A stretch of DNA of 64,000 nucleotides from Vibrio hepatarius (lineage in GTDB: Bacteria > Pseudomonadota > Gammaproteobacteria > Enterobacterales > Vibrionaceae): contig NZ_JAHKPM010000046.1 in NCBI RefSeq assembly GCF_018860525.1, positions 1 to 64,000 of the forward strand, written 5' to 3'. This document shows, one piece after another, positions 47,777-57,271 of the stretch. Numbering within the stretch: the first letter of the stretch is position 1; every line of letters starts with the position of its first letter. A program made the translations under genes and the position numbers. The notes under the pieces are model-generated. The model saw nothing but the letters and a program-made list of their open reading frames with translations. It searched no databases and had not been told where the DNA came from.

Positions 47777-48765
47777 GCGAAAATAAACCGTTATTATTGG
47801 ATGTAAAAGATCTTAAAGTTCACTTTAGTATTGCGTCAAAATCGCTTTGGCCATGGAGTAAAGCGTCTAATTTGAAAGCGGTTGATGGTGTCAATATTCG
47901 CCTGTATGAGGGTGAGACACTAGGCGTTGTTGGCGAGTCAGGCTGCGGTAAATCGACGTTTGCACGCGCTATTATTGGGCTAGTGGAAGCGACCGATGGC
48001 GATGTTATGTGGCTTGGCCAAGACCTGACTAAAATGCAAGAGGTTCAGCGCCGAGAAACACGGAAAGATATTCAGATGATCTTTCAAGACCCGCTTGCGT
48101 CGCTTAATCCGCGCATGACGGTAGGGGATATTATTGCTGAGCCATTGGAGACATTTTACCCACAACTTGATGCAGAAGAAGTTAAGGATCGCGTCAAAGC
48201 CATGATGGCGAAAGTAGGGTTACTACCAAATGTCATCAATCGTTACCCTCATGAATTCTCAGGGGGCCAATGTCAGCGTATTGGGATTGCGAGAGCACTG
48301 ATCCTAAAACCTAGAATGATCATTTGTGACGAACCTGTATCGGCTCTGGATGTATCGATTCAGGCTCAGGTTGTTAACCTTTTAAAAGAACTGCAAAAAG
48401 AACTCAAACTTTCTTTGGTGTTCATTGCTCACGATTTGTCGGTGGTTAAACATATCTCTGATCGTGTGCTGGTCATGTATTTAGGTAATGCGGTAGAGTT
48501 AGCGGAGTCGAAAGCATTGTTTGCCGACCCTAAACACCCCTACACACGTGCATTGATGTCTGCCGTTCCTATCCCAGATCCAAAGCTTGAACGCAGAAAA
48601 AAAATTGTCATGCTAGAAGGCGATTTACCGTCTCCGATAAGTCCTCCTTCTGGTTGTGTCTTCCGTACTCGGTGCCCGCAAGCGAATGAGGCATGTGCCA
48701 GCACTAAACCGACCATCCAAGGTAATGATGTTCATGCTGTTTCCTGTTTGCAGGTCAGCATATAA
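47773..48765 (+). CDS. oppF: Oligopeptide ABC transporter ATPase
   Basis: A 330-residue ATPase paired with OppD: Walker [26 protein letters not shown], signature [17 protein letters not shown], Walker [14 protein letters not shown], and the C-terminal cysteine motif ([15 protein letters not shown]...VSCLQ). The start is the ATG overlapping the oppD stop. It is the last gene of the operon and is followed by a clear terminator. Confidence 0.94.
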   Translation: MSENKPLLLDVKDLKVHFSIASKSLWPWSKASNLKAVDGVNIRLYEGETLGVVGESGCGKSTFARAIIGLVEATDGDVMWLGQDLTKMQEVQRRETRKDIQMIFQDPLASLNPRMTVGDIIAEPLETFYPQLDAEEVKDRVKAMMAKVGLLPNVINRYPHEFSGGQCQRIGIARALILKPRMIICDEPVSALDVSIQAQVVNLLKELQKELKLSLVFIAHDLSVVKHISDRVLVMYLGNAVELAESKALFADPKHPYTRALMSAVPIPDPKLERRKKIVMLEGDLPSPISPPSGCVFRTRCPQANEACASTKPTIQGNDVHAVSCLQVSI

Positions 48766-48823
48766 CGCCACTTAAACCCAGTAAATGTTTCAATAGCGGA
48801 TTCAAATAATTCGAACAACAAAG

Positions 48824-48860
48824 CCAACTTCTTCTTCTTCAGATTAAGTTGGTTTTTTTT
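48824..48860 (+). terminator. Rho-independent terminator of the opp operon
   Basis: A 7-base stem ccaactt / aagttgg (48824-48830 and 48846-48852) is followed by eight T residues. Confidence 0.75.
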
Positions 48861-48896
48861 ATACTTGGAAGAATTATCGTTTTTGAGGAGTAAATT

Positions 48897-49841
48897 ATGG
48901 GTAAATTGGTTGAAGGGGTATGGCAAGACATTTGGTATGATACCAAGTCAAGCAATGGGAAGTTTGTCCGTGAGGATGCGGGGTTTCGCTATTGGATAAA
49001 AGATCATCCTGAATCCAGGTTCATTCCAGAGTCAGGACGCTATCACTTATATGTATCGCTTGCCTGCCCATGGGCACATCGAACGTTGATCTTTCGTAAG
49101 CTTAAACAGCTCGAAAAACACATCGAGATTACCGTGGTGAGTCCTGACATGATGAATCAAGGTTGGACAATGGCGATACCTGAACCTTTGTTTGGTTACA
49201 CCCGATTACATCAAATGTATACCCAGGCTCAAAATAACTATACAGGGAGAGTTACTGTTCCTATATTATGGGACAAAACACATCAAACGATTGTAAGTAA
49301 TGAGTCAGCCGACATCATTCGAATATTCAATACTGAGTTTAACAACATTACAAACAATAGCGATGATTACTATCCTAAAAAGCATCAGTTAGCTATCGAG
49401 GAGTGGAATACTTATATATATTCCAACATTAATAATGGGGTTTATCGTTGTGGTTTTGCAACGACTCAAGAGGCCTACGAAGAAGCTTTTGATAACCTAT
49501 TTAATGCACTTGATCACCTTGATAACTACTTAGCGACCAATCGTTATCTTATTGGTGATGTGTTGACTGAAGCTGATTGGCGGCTTTTCACCACCTTGAT
49601 CCGATTTGATGCTGTCTATGTAGGTCACTTTAAATGCAATAAAAAAAGAATCGCTGATTACACCAATCTTCATGGATATATGAAAGAACTTTATCAAATA
49701 AAAGGTATTGCTGATACGGTCGACTTCTATCATATCAAGCGTCACTACTATTATAGTCATACTGGCATTAATCCAGTGCAAACTGTACCCAAGGGGCCAG
49801 ATCTTAGTTTAGATTCTGCTCACGGCAGGGAAGGTATTTAA
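48897..49841 (+). CDS. yqjG: Glutathionyl-hydroquinone reductase (Xi-class glutathione transferase)
   Basis: A 314-residue cytosolic enzyme matching the Xi-class (YqjG/EcfG type): N-terminal region with a long insertion before the thioredoxin fold, the catalytic cysteine C57 in LACPWAHRTLIFRKLK, VPILWDKTHQTIVSNESADIIRIFN for glutathione binding, and a helical C-terminal domain with YLIGDVLTEADWRLFTTLIRFDAVYVGHFKCN, a family hallmark. It reduces glutathionyl-hydroquinones back to hydroquinones and so protects from quinone stress. Good ribosome binding site (gaggagtaaatt). Its stop overlaps by 4 bases the stop of the convergent diguanylate cyclase gene. Confidence 0.92.
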   Translation: MGKLVEGVWQDIWYDTKSSNGKFVREDAGFRYWIKDHPESRFIPESGRYHLYVSLACPWAHRTLIFRKLKQLEKHIEITVVSPDMMNQGWTMAIPEPLFGYTRLHQMYTQAQNNYTGRVTVPILWDKTHQTIVSNESADIIRIFNTEFNNITNNSDDYYPKKHQLAIEEWNTYIYSNINNGVYRCGFATTQEAYEEAFDNLFNALDHLDNYLATNRYLIGDVLTEADWRLFTTLIRFDAVYVGHFKCNKKRIADYTNLHGYMKELYQIKGIADTVDFYHIKRHYYYSHTGINPVQTVPKGPDLSLDSAHGREGI

Positions 49842-50851
49842 TCAGAAACGGCAACGATTTGATTACGCCCTTGATTTTTTGCTTGGTATAAAGCGATGTC
49901 GGTTTCTTTCATTGTGTCGTCGATGGCGACCCTTCCGTCTTTGACAATCAGCTTGCTCAAACCGCCGCTAAGAGTTACGTATAAGCTATCTTCTGAAATC
50001 GGGATAGCAGTTTGACTCAACGCAACCCTGACGTCATTAGCCATTTCGAGTGCTTCCTCTATGCTGTTTGAAGAGAAAATGGCACAAAATTCTTCACCAC
50101 CTACTCTGTAGAGAGATTCTTTGCCTAGAAAATGAGTAATACTTTGAGTGACAGTTTTAAGAACTTCATCTCCAGCGGCGTGTCCATAAGTGTCATTGAC
50201 TTGTTTAAAGTGATCTAGATCGAAGTGAATCAAAAAATGATCCCGGATAAATTCATGTTTATTGGCGGTATCGTTTTCTAACGCTAATCGATTTTTGGCA
50301 CCGGTTAATGGGTCTAATAACGCAGCATTACTGAGTTCGTTTCTTATTTTTCTTTGAACATCTTCATGGACAAAAGATATAGCCCAAATAAGAAAGTAGG
50401 GAATAGTAAAGTTAAATAGAGTATAGGCAGTCGAGTTAACAAGGGGAGGATATGAAGCGAGAATGAAGACGGCAGCAATATAGAAAACCAAAGTTGCCAG
50501 AGAAGCAGCAAAGCGGTTAAAGAAGATATGGTAAAGCGCTGGGAAACAGAAGGCCCAGAACACGAGAACAGAGTAGCCACCTGCAAAGGCGAGACTGTAT
50601 GTGAGAATAGCAGTGAGGCCTGCTATTAAAAGAACGGAGTGCCAAGGCCTATGTCGGCCATACTGGATGGATAAAAAAATATAGATACAAGCCAGTGTGT
50701 AGATAGAATCTACAAGGCCAAATTTTGGTAAATCCAAAAAAAAGAAGTTGGTAATGGTAAATCCAGTTCCTATTGCCGCTAAGAAGAAGCTGGTGATCTT
50801 AAGGACATTCTGTTCAAGAGAAGCTTGTGAACTGAGTAAGTTAGATCGCAT
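49838..50851 (-). CDS. Membrane-bound diguanylate cyclase (GGDEF)
   Basis: A 337-residue protein with about six N-terminal membrane segments (residues about 20-175) and a C-terminal GGDEF domain with DPLTGAKNRLALE, the aspartate-containing FDLDHFKQVNDTYGHAAGDEVL and the active signature RVGGEEFCAIF. So it should make cyclic di-GMP, with the membrane part as sensor. I see no RxxD inhibitory site at the usual place. The ATG at 50851 is used; a TTG 13 codons upstream lies against the terminator of pta and is less likely. Together with the EAL regulator at 6908 the window encodes one maker and one breaker of the same messenger. Confidence 0.87.
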   Translation of the reverse strand: MRSNLLSSQASLEQNVLKITSFFLAAIGTGFTITNFFFLDLPKFGLVDSIYTLACIYIFLSIQYGRHRPWHSVLLIAGLTAILTYSLAFAGGYSVLVFWAFCFPALYHIFFNRFAASLATLVFYIAAVFILASYPPLVNSTAYTLFNFTIPYFLIWAISFVHEDVQRKIRNELSNAALLDPLTGAKNRLALENDTANKHEFIRDHFLIHFDLDHFKQVNDTYGHAAGDEVLKTVTQSITHFLGKESLYRVGGEEFCAIFSSNSIEEALEMANDVRVALSQTAIPISEDSLYVTLSGGLSKLIVKDGRVAIDDTMKETDIALYQAKNQGRNQIVAVSD

Positions 50852-50892
50852 TTTAAACCCCAAACAGATGTTTTGGGTAAAGTGTAGCAATA

Positions 50893-50925
50893 AAAAAAAA
50901 GCAGTTGCGATAGCAACTGCTTTTT
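50893..50925. terminator. Rho-independent terminator of the ackA-pta operon
   Basis: Stem gcagttgc / gcaactgc (50901-50908 and 50913-50920) with loop gata, flanked by nine A on the left and five T on the right; read on the minus strand the A run is the T-tract following pta. Confidence 0.88.
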
Positions 50926-50941
50926 CATAGAAATAACCAGC

Positions 50942-53086
50942 TTAGTTGTGCTCTTGATCTGCTTGTATTGCGGTCAGCGCTATAGTGTAGACAATGTCAT
51001 CGACGAGTGCACCGCGTGACAGGTCGTTAACTGGTTTACGCATGCCTTGTAGCATTGGTCCAATGGAAACAAGGTCCGCACTACGCTGAACGGCTTTGTA
51101 AGTTGTGTTGCCGGTATTTAGGTCTGGGAATACAAATACCGTCGCTTTGCCTGCAACAGGTGAATTAGGTGCTTTAGATGCTGCTACGTTTTCCATAATT
51201 GCAGCGTCATATTGCAAAGGACCGTCGATGATCAGATCTGGGCGTTTCTTTTTAGCTAACTTGGTAGCTTCACGCACTTTATCTACATCTGCACCTTTAC
51301 CTGATTCACCAGTCGAATAAGAGATCATAGCTACACGTGGCTCTATTCCAAAAGCAGTGGCAGAGTCAGCTGATTGAATAGCGATTTCTGCTAGCTGTTC
51401 CGCGGTCGGATCGGGATTAATTGCACAGTCACCATACACTAGCACTTGATCTGGTAGAAGCATAAAGAATACTGACGATACAATGGATGCGTTTGGTGCA
51501 GTTTTTATGATTTGGAATGGTGGCACGATAGTATTGGCTGTCGTGTGAACTGCACCAGAGACTAATCCATCAACTTCTTCATTTTCAAGCATCATAGTGC
51601 CCAAAAATACAGAATCTTGTAGCTTTTCTCGGGCTACTACTTCTGTCATGCCTTTTGTGCCTCGCAACTCAACCAAACGGGCGACATAGTTTTCTCGGAT
51701 GGCTTCTGCATCTATAATCTGCACACCGGTACTCAGCTCAACACCTTGCTGCTCTGCAACTCGTTTGATTTCTTTTGGATTACCAAGAAGTACACATTCT
51801 GCAATTCCACGCTCAGCACAAATAGCGGCTGCTTTAACTGTTCGTGGTTCATCACCTTCAGGAAGTACAATACGTTTAGCTGCTTTGCGAGCAAACTCAG
51901 TTAATTGATAACGGAAAGCTGGAGGGCTCAATCGGCGGGACTTTTTCGTCCCTTCTGTCATAGATTCGATCCAGTTACCATCAATATGACCAGCAACATG
52001 TTCGTTGATAAACTCGATACGTTCTTTATCGTCGGCTGGTACTTCGATACTAAAGCTTTGCAGGTTTAGCGAGGTTTGCCAAGTATTACCCTGCGCTTTA
52101 AAAATTGGTAGACCAGAGTCAAATGCTGGTTTGCAAAGGCCAGTGATTGAGTCAGGGATATCATAGCCGCCAGTTAGTAATACCGCACCAATATCGACCC
52201 CATTCATTGCGGCAAGTGCAGCTGCAACAATCACGTCTGGGCGATCTGCAGAGGTAACCAATAAAGAGCCAGGTTTAAAGTGCTCAATCATATTAGGTAA
52301 AGAGCGAGCGCAGAAGGTGATGCTTTTGATTCGACGGGTGTTGATATCACCCTGATTGATGATGTCAGCTTTCAGGTGTTTTGCCATATCAATTGCACGG
52401 GTAGCAATCAAGTCAATACTCCATGGAACACAGCCAAGTACACGAATAGGTGAAGTGTTAAAAATTTCCATCACCTTCATTTCATTTTGCTGCGCACTGT
52501 CTGCATCATCGAAAATTTCAGAAAGGTCTGGACGTGTGCGTCCAGCATCATCCACAGGAGCATTGAGCTTATTAATAATAACGCCTGAGATGTTCTTGTT
52601 CTTGGTCCCACCAAAGTTTGAGCAAGCAACTTCAATGCGGTCTTTTAGCTGTGCAGGGTTATCTGTACCTGGCGTTGCAACGAGAACAATTTCTGCACCC
52701 AGTGTAGCAGCAATCTCTGCATTGACCTGGTTAGCAAATGGATGTTTTCGTGTTGGGACTAATCCTTCAATTAAAGTTACATCTGCATCTTTATTGATTT
52801 GATTGTAGCGTTCGACAATAGTTTCGAGTAGCTCATCCATGTTGTCATTGCCAATCATATGCTCTGTAACTGACATGGCTAATGACTGTCCAATTTTCAT
52901 GTCGCTATTGTGAGCCACAATGGTGGAAGTCAGATCAGGTTGGTCGCCCCCTGAACGAGGTTGACAAATGGGCTTATAAAAAGAAACCTTAACACCCTTA
53001 CGTTCCATAGCACGTAGCACACCCATGCTGACGCTAGTAAGGCCAACTCCTGCGCTAGCAGGGATAAGCATAATAGTACGAGACAT
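50942..53086 (-). CDS. pta: Phosphate acetyltransferase
   Basis: A 714-residue long-form Pta, the same length as the E. coli enzyme: an N-terminal P-loop-like/BioD-type domain ([21 protein letters not shown]), a middle DRTGG domain ([15 protein letters not shown]) and the C-terminal catalytic PTA domain (residues about 390-714, with [39 protein letters not shown]). It interconverts acetyl-CoA and acetyl phosphate. It lies directly downstream of ackA on the same strand and ends before a strong terminator. Acetate overflow and acetyl phosphate signalling follow from this pair. Confidence 0.96.
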   Translation of the reverse strand: MSRTIMLIPASAGVGLTSVSMGVLRAMERKGVKVSFYKPICQPRSGGDQPDLTSTIVAHNSDMKIGQSLAMSVTEHMIGNDNMDELLETIVERYNQINKDADVTLIEGLVPTRKHPFANQVNAEIAATLGAEIVLVATPGTDNPAQLKDRIEVACSNFGGTKNKNISGVIINKLNAPVDDAGRTRPDLSEIFDDADSAQQNEMKVMEIFNTSPIRVLGCVPWSIDLIATRAIDMAKHLKADIINQGDINTRRIKSITFCARSLPNMIEHFKPGSLLVTSADRPDVIVAAALAAMNGVDIGAVLLTGGYDIPDSITGLCKPAFDSGLPIFKAQGNTWQTSLNLQSFSIEVPADDKERIEFINEHVAGHIDGNWIESMTEGTKKSRRLSPPAFRYQLTEFARKAAKRIVLPEGDEPRTVKAAAICAERGIAECVLLGNPKEIKRVAEQQGVELSTGVQIIDAEAIRENYVARLVELRGTKGMTEVVAREKLQDSVFLGTMMLENEEVDGLVSGAVHTTANTIVPPFQIIKTAPNASIVSSVFFMLLPDQVLVYGDCAINPDPTAEQLAEIAIQSADSATAFGIEPRVAMISYSTGESGKGADVDKVREATKLAKKKRPDLIIDGPLQYDAAIMENVAASKAPNSPVAGKATVFVFPDLNTGNTTYKAVQRSADLVSIGPMLQGMRKPVNDLSRGALVDDIVYTIALTAIQADQEHN

Positions 53087-53168
53087 TCGTAGAATACCTT
53101 TTGCTATTTATATCAAAGCTTAACTATTATTCCTCTTGACTGAATAGGAGTTAAGCCCCTAAAAAGAA

Positions 53169-53194
53169 TATCGGCTGACTTAAAAGTCAGCCGA
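53169..53194 (-). terminator. Intercistronic hairpin between ackA and pta
   Basis: A perfect 11-base stem (53169-53179 and 53184-53194) with a 4-base loop. On the minus strand it is followed by attcttttt, so it may partly terminate transcription after ackA or protect the mRNA end. Confidence 0.65.
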
Positions 53195-53203
53195 TGAAGT
53201 TAT

Positions 53204-54400
53204 TTAAAGACTTGCTAAACGTGCTGTATCTTCAGCGATTACTAGCTCTTCGTTGGTGGAAATAACCATCGCTGGGATTCTACTGCTGCCAGTAGTGATA
53301 GTTCCTTCGCCACCGAAACGAGCTTTAAGATTAGCTTGTGAGTCTACTTCGATTCCAAATATGCCTAGTCGGTTCAGAACCATTTCACGGATAGGGCCAG
53401 AATTTTCGCCAATTCCACCTGTGAATATGATGGCATCTAATCGACCGTCAAGCGTAGCCGTATAGCCCGCAACATATTTTGCTAAGCGGTGACAAAATAC
53501 ATCCATAGCACGTGTCGCTTCTTCTTTGGTACCATAGTTGTCTTCAACAAAACGGCAATCTGACGTTACTTCGGTCAATCCAGCTAGCCCAGATTCTTTG
53601 GTTAGCATGGTGTTGATTTTATCTACTGAGTAACCAAGTGTATCGTGCAGATGGAAAATGATTGCTGGATCGATATCGCCACAACGTGTTCCCATGACTA
53701 AGCCTTCAAGAGGAGTCAGGCCCATAGAAGTATCGACAGATTTTCCATTCTTTATTGCACACACTGAAGCACCATTTCCAAGGTGACAGTTGATGATATT
53801 TAGTTCAGTTTCTGGCTTGCCTAAACGGTTTGCGGCTTCACGAGCAATGAAAAGATGAGAGGTACCATGCATGCCGTAACGTCGAATGCCTTGTGTTTTG
53901 TACAGATTATATGGAAGGGCATATAAGTAAGCCTCTTCAGGCATTGATTGATGGTAAGCGGTATCAAAAACAGCAGCCATCGGTAGATTAGGGAAAGCTT
54001 TTTGAGCTGCTTTAATACCAATAATCGCGGCTGGATTATGAAGTGGTGCAAGTGTTGCACAATCTTCGATTCCCTGTAAAACATCAGTGTCAATCAGTGC
54101 CGATTGGGTGAATTTCTCTCCACCATGTACGACTCGATGACCAATAGCTTTGAGCTGCTGAGCAAGTTCTGGTTTGGAAGCAAGGATAGTTTCAACAATG
54201 AAGGAAAGAGCTTCATCGTGCGCTGCGCCTTCACCTAGTTGAGCTTCATGCTTACCATCAAGTTTCCATTTTATACGAGCTTCCGGAAGATGAAGACATT
54301 CCGCGAGACCTGTTAAGTGCTCGTTACCATTTTTGGCATCGACAATGGCAAACTTAAGTGAAGAACTACCGCAGTTTAAAACTAAAACCAGCTTAGACAT
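53204..54400 (-). CDS. ackA: Acetate kinase
   Basis: A 398-residue acetate kinase with all family landmarks: N-terminal [90 protein letters not shown] and the ATP-binding [13 protein letters not shown]. It converts acetyl phosphate and ADP to acetate and ATP. It is the first gene of the ackA-pta operon. Confidence 0.97.
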   Translation of the reverse strand: MSKLVLVLNCGSSSLKFAIVDAKNGNEHLTGLAECLHLPEARIKWKLDGKHEAQLGEGAAHDEALSFIVETILASKPELAQQLKAIGHRVVHGGEKFTQSALIDTDVLQGIEDCATLAPLHNPAAIIGIKAAQKAFPNLPMAAVFDTAYHQSMPEEAYLYALPYNLYKTQGIRRYGMHGTSHLFIAREAANRLGKPETELNIINCHLGNGASVCAIKNGKSVDTSMGLTPLEGLVMGTRCGDIDPAIIFHLHDTLGYSVDKINTMLTKESGLAGLTEVTSDCRFVEDNYGTKEEATRAMDVFCHRLAKYVAGYTATLDGRLDAIIFTGGIGENSGPIREMVLNRLGIFGIEVDSQANLKARFGGEGTITTGSSRIPAMVISTNEELVIAEDTARLASL

Positions 54401-54746
54401 GAGTGGCTACCTGTAATAATCAGTTAGAATAAAAATTAATCAAAAGAATAGACGACGCTCGATAAGCTGCATACTAATCTTGAGTAAAAAGTCAATTTCC
54501 ATATTTAAAGACAGCGGTGAAATCGTTCACTGCTTGCGCATCCACTGCAGAAGGGTCTCGATAGTTGCTTAAATGCTAAATAACAGCAACAATGAGAGAG
54601 TAGGCCTGTAAAGGATAACGATAATGGTCAATAATAACAAAAAAATTTGAAATAATATTAATTTTTGTCAATTAATTACGACTTAATTTTAATTATTAAA
54701 ATTTTTTTTGGCTATTGTGGGTAGGTTAGTGTAGTGAGAGAGCCCT
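54401..54746. promoter_or_regulatory. Divergent promoter region of ackA and yfbV
   Basis: No gene visible. The right part (54630-54720) is extremely AT-rich, with runs of A and T, and likely carries the yfbV promoter; the left part serves ackA. No operator recognised. Confidence 0.45.
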
Positions 54747-55199
54747 ATGAGTAACAAAGTCAGTTTAGTGCATAACCTTCGGGATGGACAAAAGTATATG
54801 GATGCTTGGCCTATGCGCAAGGAACTCAATTTTATGTTCCCTGAACAGCGCATTATTAAAGCCACCAAATATGGCGTTAAAGTTATGCCCGCTATTGCGG
54901 CGATAAGCGTGTTGACGCAGATGGCGTTCAATAACTATCAATCTATGCCCCAGGCTGTCATTATTGCCTTGTTTGCGATAAGTCTTCCAATTCAAGGAAT
55001 GTGGTGGCTTGGCAGTCGTGCGAACACGCGACTTCCACCTGCATTGGCAGGCTGGTACAGAGAAATACACCAAAAGATCGCTGAAAGTGGTTTTGCTTTG
55101 GAACCAGTAAAAAACAGGCCAAGATACAAAGAATTAGCACAAATCCTCAACCGTGCATTTCGCCAGCTTGACAAAAGCTCGTTAGAGCGATGGTTTTAG
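54747..55199 (+). CDS. yfbV: UPF0208 membrane protein YfbV
   Basis: A 150-residue inner-membrane protein matching the UPF0208 family: [41 protein letters not shown] at the start, two membrane segments (about residues 46-64 and 70-88), and a C-terminal [17 protein letters not shown]. In Vibrio and E. coli it lies divergent from ackA, as here. In E. coli YfbV has been linked to keeping the terminus domain insulated; no enzymatic role is known. Confidence 0.93.
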   Translation: MSNKVSLVHNLRDGQKYMDAWPMRKELNFMFPEQRIIKATKYGVKVMPAIAAISVLTQMAFNNYQSMPQAVIIALFAISLPIQGMWWLGSRANTRLPPALAGWYREIHQKIAESGFALEPVKNRPRYKELAQILNRAFRQLDKSSLERWF

Positions 55200-55226
55200 G
55201 CTTCAGAATTGGACATTTCGCCCATT

Positions 55227-55258
55227 AAAAAAGCGCGCACCGAAGTGAGCGCTTTTTT
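55227..55258. terminator. Bidirectional terminator between yfbV and ald
   Basis: Stem aaaaaagcgc / gcgctttttt with a 12-base loop that can pair further (gcac / gtga). The A and T runs allow termination in both directions. Confidence 0.85.
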
Positions 55259-55282
55259 GTTATGTGTTATCTAAGCTTAAGG

Positions 55283-56407
55283 CTAGTTGAACATCTCAAT
55301 GGCACTAGCAGGCTCGATGTACTCAAGCTCAAAGCTTTCAGCGACTTCTTTACAAGTTACTTTACCATGAATAACGTTCAGTCCTTCTAAGAAACCTTTA
55401 TCTTCAAGAAGCGCTTCACGATAACCCTTGTTTGCGAGCTTAACAATATAAGGGAGAGTGGCATTGTTTAGTGCGAATGTTGAAGTACGTGCAACAGCTC
55501 CAGGCATATTGGCAACACAGTAGTGAACTACGTCATCAATAATATAGGTAGGATCTGCATGAGTTGTTGCGTGAGAAGTCTCAAAACACCCGCCTTGGTC
55601 GATCGCTACGTCAACCACAGCCGCACCAGGTTTCATTTTGGCAATGTGTTCTTTAGTTACTAGTTTAGGTGCAGCTGCGCCTGGGATAAGTACTGCGCCG
55701 ATAACAAGGTCTGCATCTAATACATGTTTTTCGATTGCATCTTCAGTTGAATAAACTACTTTTGCTCGGCCTTGGAACTCCTCATCTAAGCGACGTAGTG
55801 TATCAAGATTACGATCTAAAATAGTCACATCAGCACGCAGACCTACAGCCATACGAGCAGCATTAGCACCGACAACACCTCCGCCGACAACCACGATTTT
55901 TGCAGGTTCCACACCAGGAACTCCACCAAGAAGAAGACCACGGCCCCCGTGAGACTTCTCTAAAGTTTGTGCGCCAGCTTGGATAGACATGCGGCCTGCG
56001 ACTTCAGACATTGGTGCAAGTAGTGGTAAGCGACCCATATTATCTGTTACAGTCTCATAGGCTATACAGACAGCTTTGCTCTTGATTAGCTCTTCGGTTT
56101 GTGGAAAATCTGGTGCTAGGTGCAAATAAGTAAATAATATTTGCCCTTCACGGAGCATTGCTCGCTCAACAGTCTGAGGCTCTTTAACTTTTACAATCAT
56201 TTCTGCTTGCGAAAAAACGTCAGCAGCGGTAGGAAGAATGGATGCGCCTACAGAGATGTAATCATCGTCGGAAAAACCGATGCCCGAACCGGCATTGGTT
56301 TCGACAAAAACCTGGTGACCTTGAGATATTAGTTCGCGAACGCTAGCTGGGATCATTCCAACTCGGTACTCATGGTTTTTGATTTCCTTAGGTACGCCAA
56401 TGATCAT
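55283..56407 (-). CDS. ald: Alanine dehydrogenase
   Basis: A 374-residue enzyme with [18 protein letters not shown] at the start, KVKEPQ (substrate lysine region), YLHLAPD, the NAD-binding glycine motif [15 protein letters not shown], and [19 protein letters not shown], all typical of Ald. It converts L-alanine to pyruvate and ammonia with NAD+. It is divergent from lrp, whose product commonly controls it. With transamination of taurine producing alanine elsewhere in this window, Ald would recycle the amino group. Confidence 0.96.
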   Translation of the reverse strand: MIIGVPKEIKNHEYRVGMIPASVRELISQGHQVFVETNAGSGIGFSDDDYISVGASILPTAADVFSQAEMIVKVKEPQTVERAMLREGQILFTYLHLAPDFPQTEELIKSKAVCIAYETVTDNMGRLPLLAPMSEVAGRMSIQAGAQTLEKSHGGRGLLLGGVPGVEPAKIVVVGGGVVGANAARMAVGLRADVTILDRNLDTLRRLDEEFQGRAKVVYSTEDAIEKHVLDADLVIGAVLIPGAAAPKLVTKEHIAKMKPGAAVVDVAIDQGGCFETSHATTHADPTYIIDDVVHYCVANMPGAVARTSTFALNNATLPYIVKLANKGYREALLEDKGFLEGLNVIHGKVTCKEVAESFELEYIEPASAIEMFN

Positions 56408-56581
56408 CCTGACTCCTCATTTTATATTGGTTGTATTAACTATAATGGTTGTATTCACTATGTGTAGGGTAATTCTATCGAATTAATATCTAGTATAGAT
56501 ACGATTGAATAAAATTTGATACTGAATATTAAAAAGTTGTAGTATATTTTTTTGCAAGGAAGTAATAAGGTGGAATAAAAA
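56408..56581. promoter_or_regulatory. Divergent ald/lrp promoter region with an 18-base-period direct repeat
   Basis: The decamer tggttgtatt occurs at 56429-56438 and again at 56447-56456, just upstream of the ald start, in a very AT-rich region. A tandem site of this kind near ald is compatible with binding of Lrp, encoded on the other side, but the match to an Lrp consensus is loose. Confidence 0.45.
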
Positions 56582-57076
56582 ATGGCAGACAACAATAAGA
56601 AGCCGTCTAAGGATCTTGACCGCATCGATCGCAATATTCTAAATGAATTGCAAAAGGATGGTCGTATTTCAAACGTTGAACTTTCTAAACGAGTTGGTCT
56701 TTCGCCAACGCCTTGTTTAGAACGTGTTCGCCGTTTGGAGCGTCAAGGGTACATAACGGGCTATACAGCCTTGCTCAATCCGCAGTTTCTCGATGCGTCA
56801 CTATTGGTTTTTGTTGAAATTACGTTAAATCGTGGCGCACCAGATGTGTTTGAACAGTTTAATGTAGCAGTGCAGAAGCTTGACGATATTCAGGAGTGTC
56901 ACCTAGTTTCAGGTGACTTTGACTACCTGCTAAAGACCCGAGTATCGGATATGAGTGCGTACCGAAAACTCCTTGGCGATACGCTTTTACGACTTCCTGG
57001 AGTTAATGACACGCGAACTTATGTCGTTATGGAAGAGGTGAAGCAAACAAATCAATTAGTGATTAAAACCCGCTAA
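56582..57076 (+). CDS. lrp: Leucine-responsive regulatory protein
   Basis: A 164-residue Lrp: N-terminal helix-turn-helix (LDRIDRNILNELQKDGRISNVELSKRVGLSPTPCLERVRRLE) and a C-terminal RAM effector domain (QECHLVSGDFDYLLKTRVSDM, ending VMEEVKQTNQLVIKTR). It is a global regulator that responds to leucine or alanine. Full family length, intact. It is divergent from ald and upstream of ftsK, the order known in vibrios and other gammaproteobacteria. Confidence 0.96.
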   Translation: MADNNKKPSKDLDRIDRNILNELQKDGRISNVELSKRVGLSPTPCLERVRRLERQGYITGYTALLNPQFLDASLLVFVEITLNRGAPDVFEQFNVAVQKLDDIQECHLVSGDFDYLLKTRVSDMSAYRKLLGDTLLRLPGVNDTRTYVVMEEVKQTNQLVIKTR

Positions 57077-57152
57077 GCTATATGTATTAGCGAAGGCCTT
57101 TCGGTATTCTGACTTAAGGCAATTGGGTTTTTAGTCCTAATATGATTAAATC

Positions 57153-57192
57153 AATAGTCCGAGGGGCGTGGCTTCTCGGACTATTTTTTTTC
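57153..57192 (+). terminator. Rho-independent terminator after lrp
   Basis: An 11-base stem aatagtccgag / ctcggactatt (57153-57163 and 57175-57185) is followed by a run of T. Confidence 0.9.
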
Positions 57193-57271
57193 TTACTATA
57201 CTGGCTAGTGATTGTTTGCCGCAAGTGAGTGGCATACCAACAGTCAGTACCAAGCATTTGATAAGTGGGTT

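Noticed and set aside
52356..52802. 148-residue reading frame antisense to pta
   Set aside because: It lies inside a well-conserved enzyme gene and its composition (Ser, Ala, Ile) mirrors that gene; no independent support.
54765..55199. Reading frames antisense to yfbV
   Set aside because: Shadow frames of a known conserved small gene.
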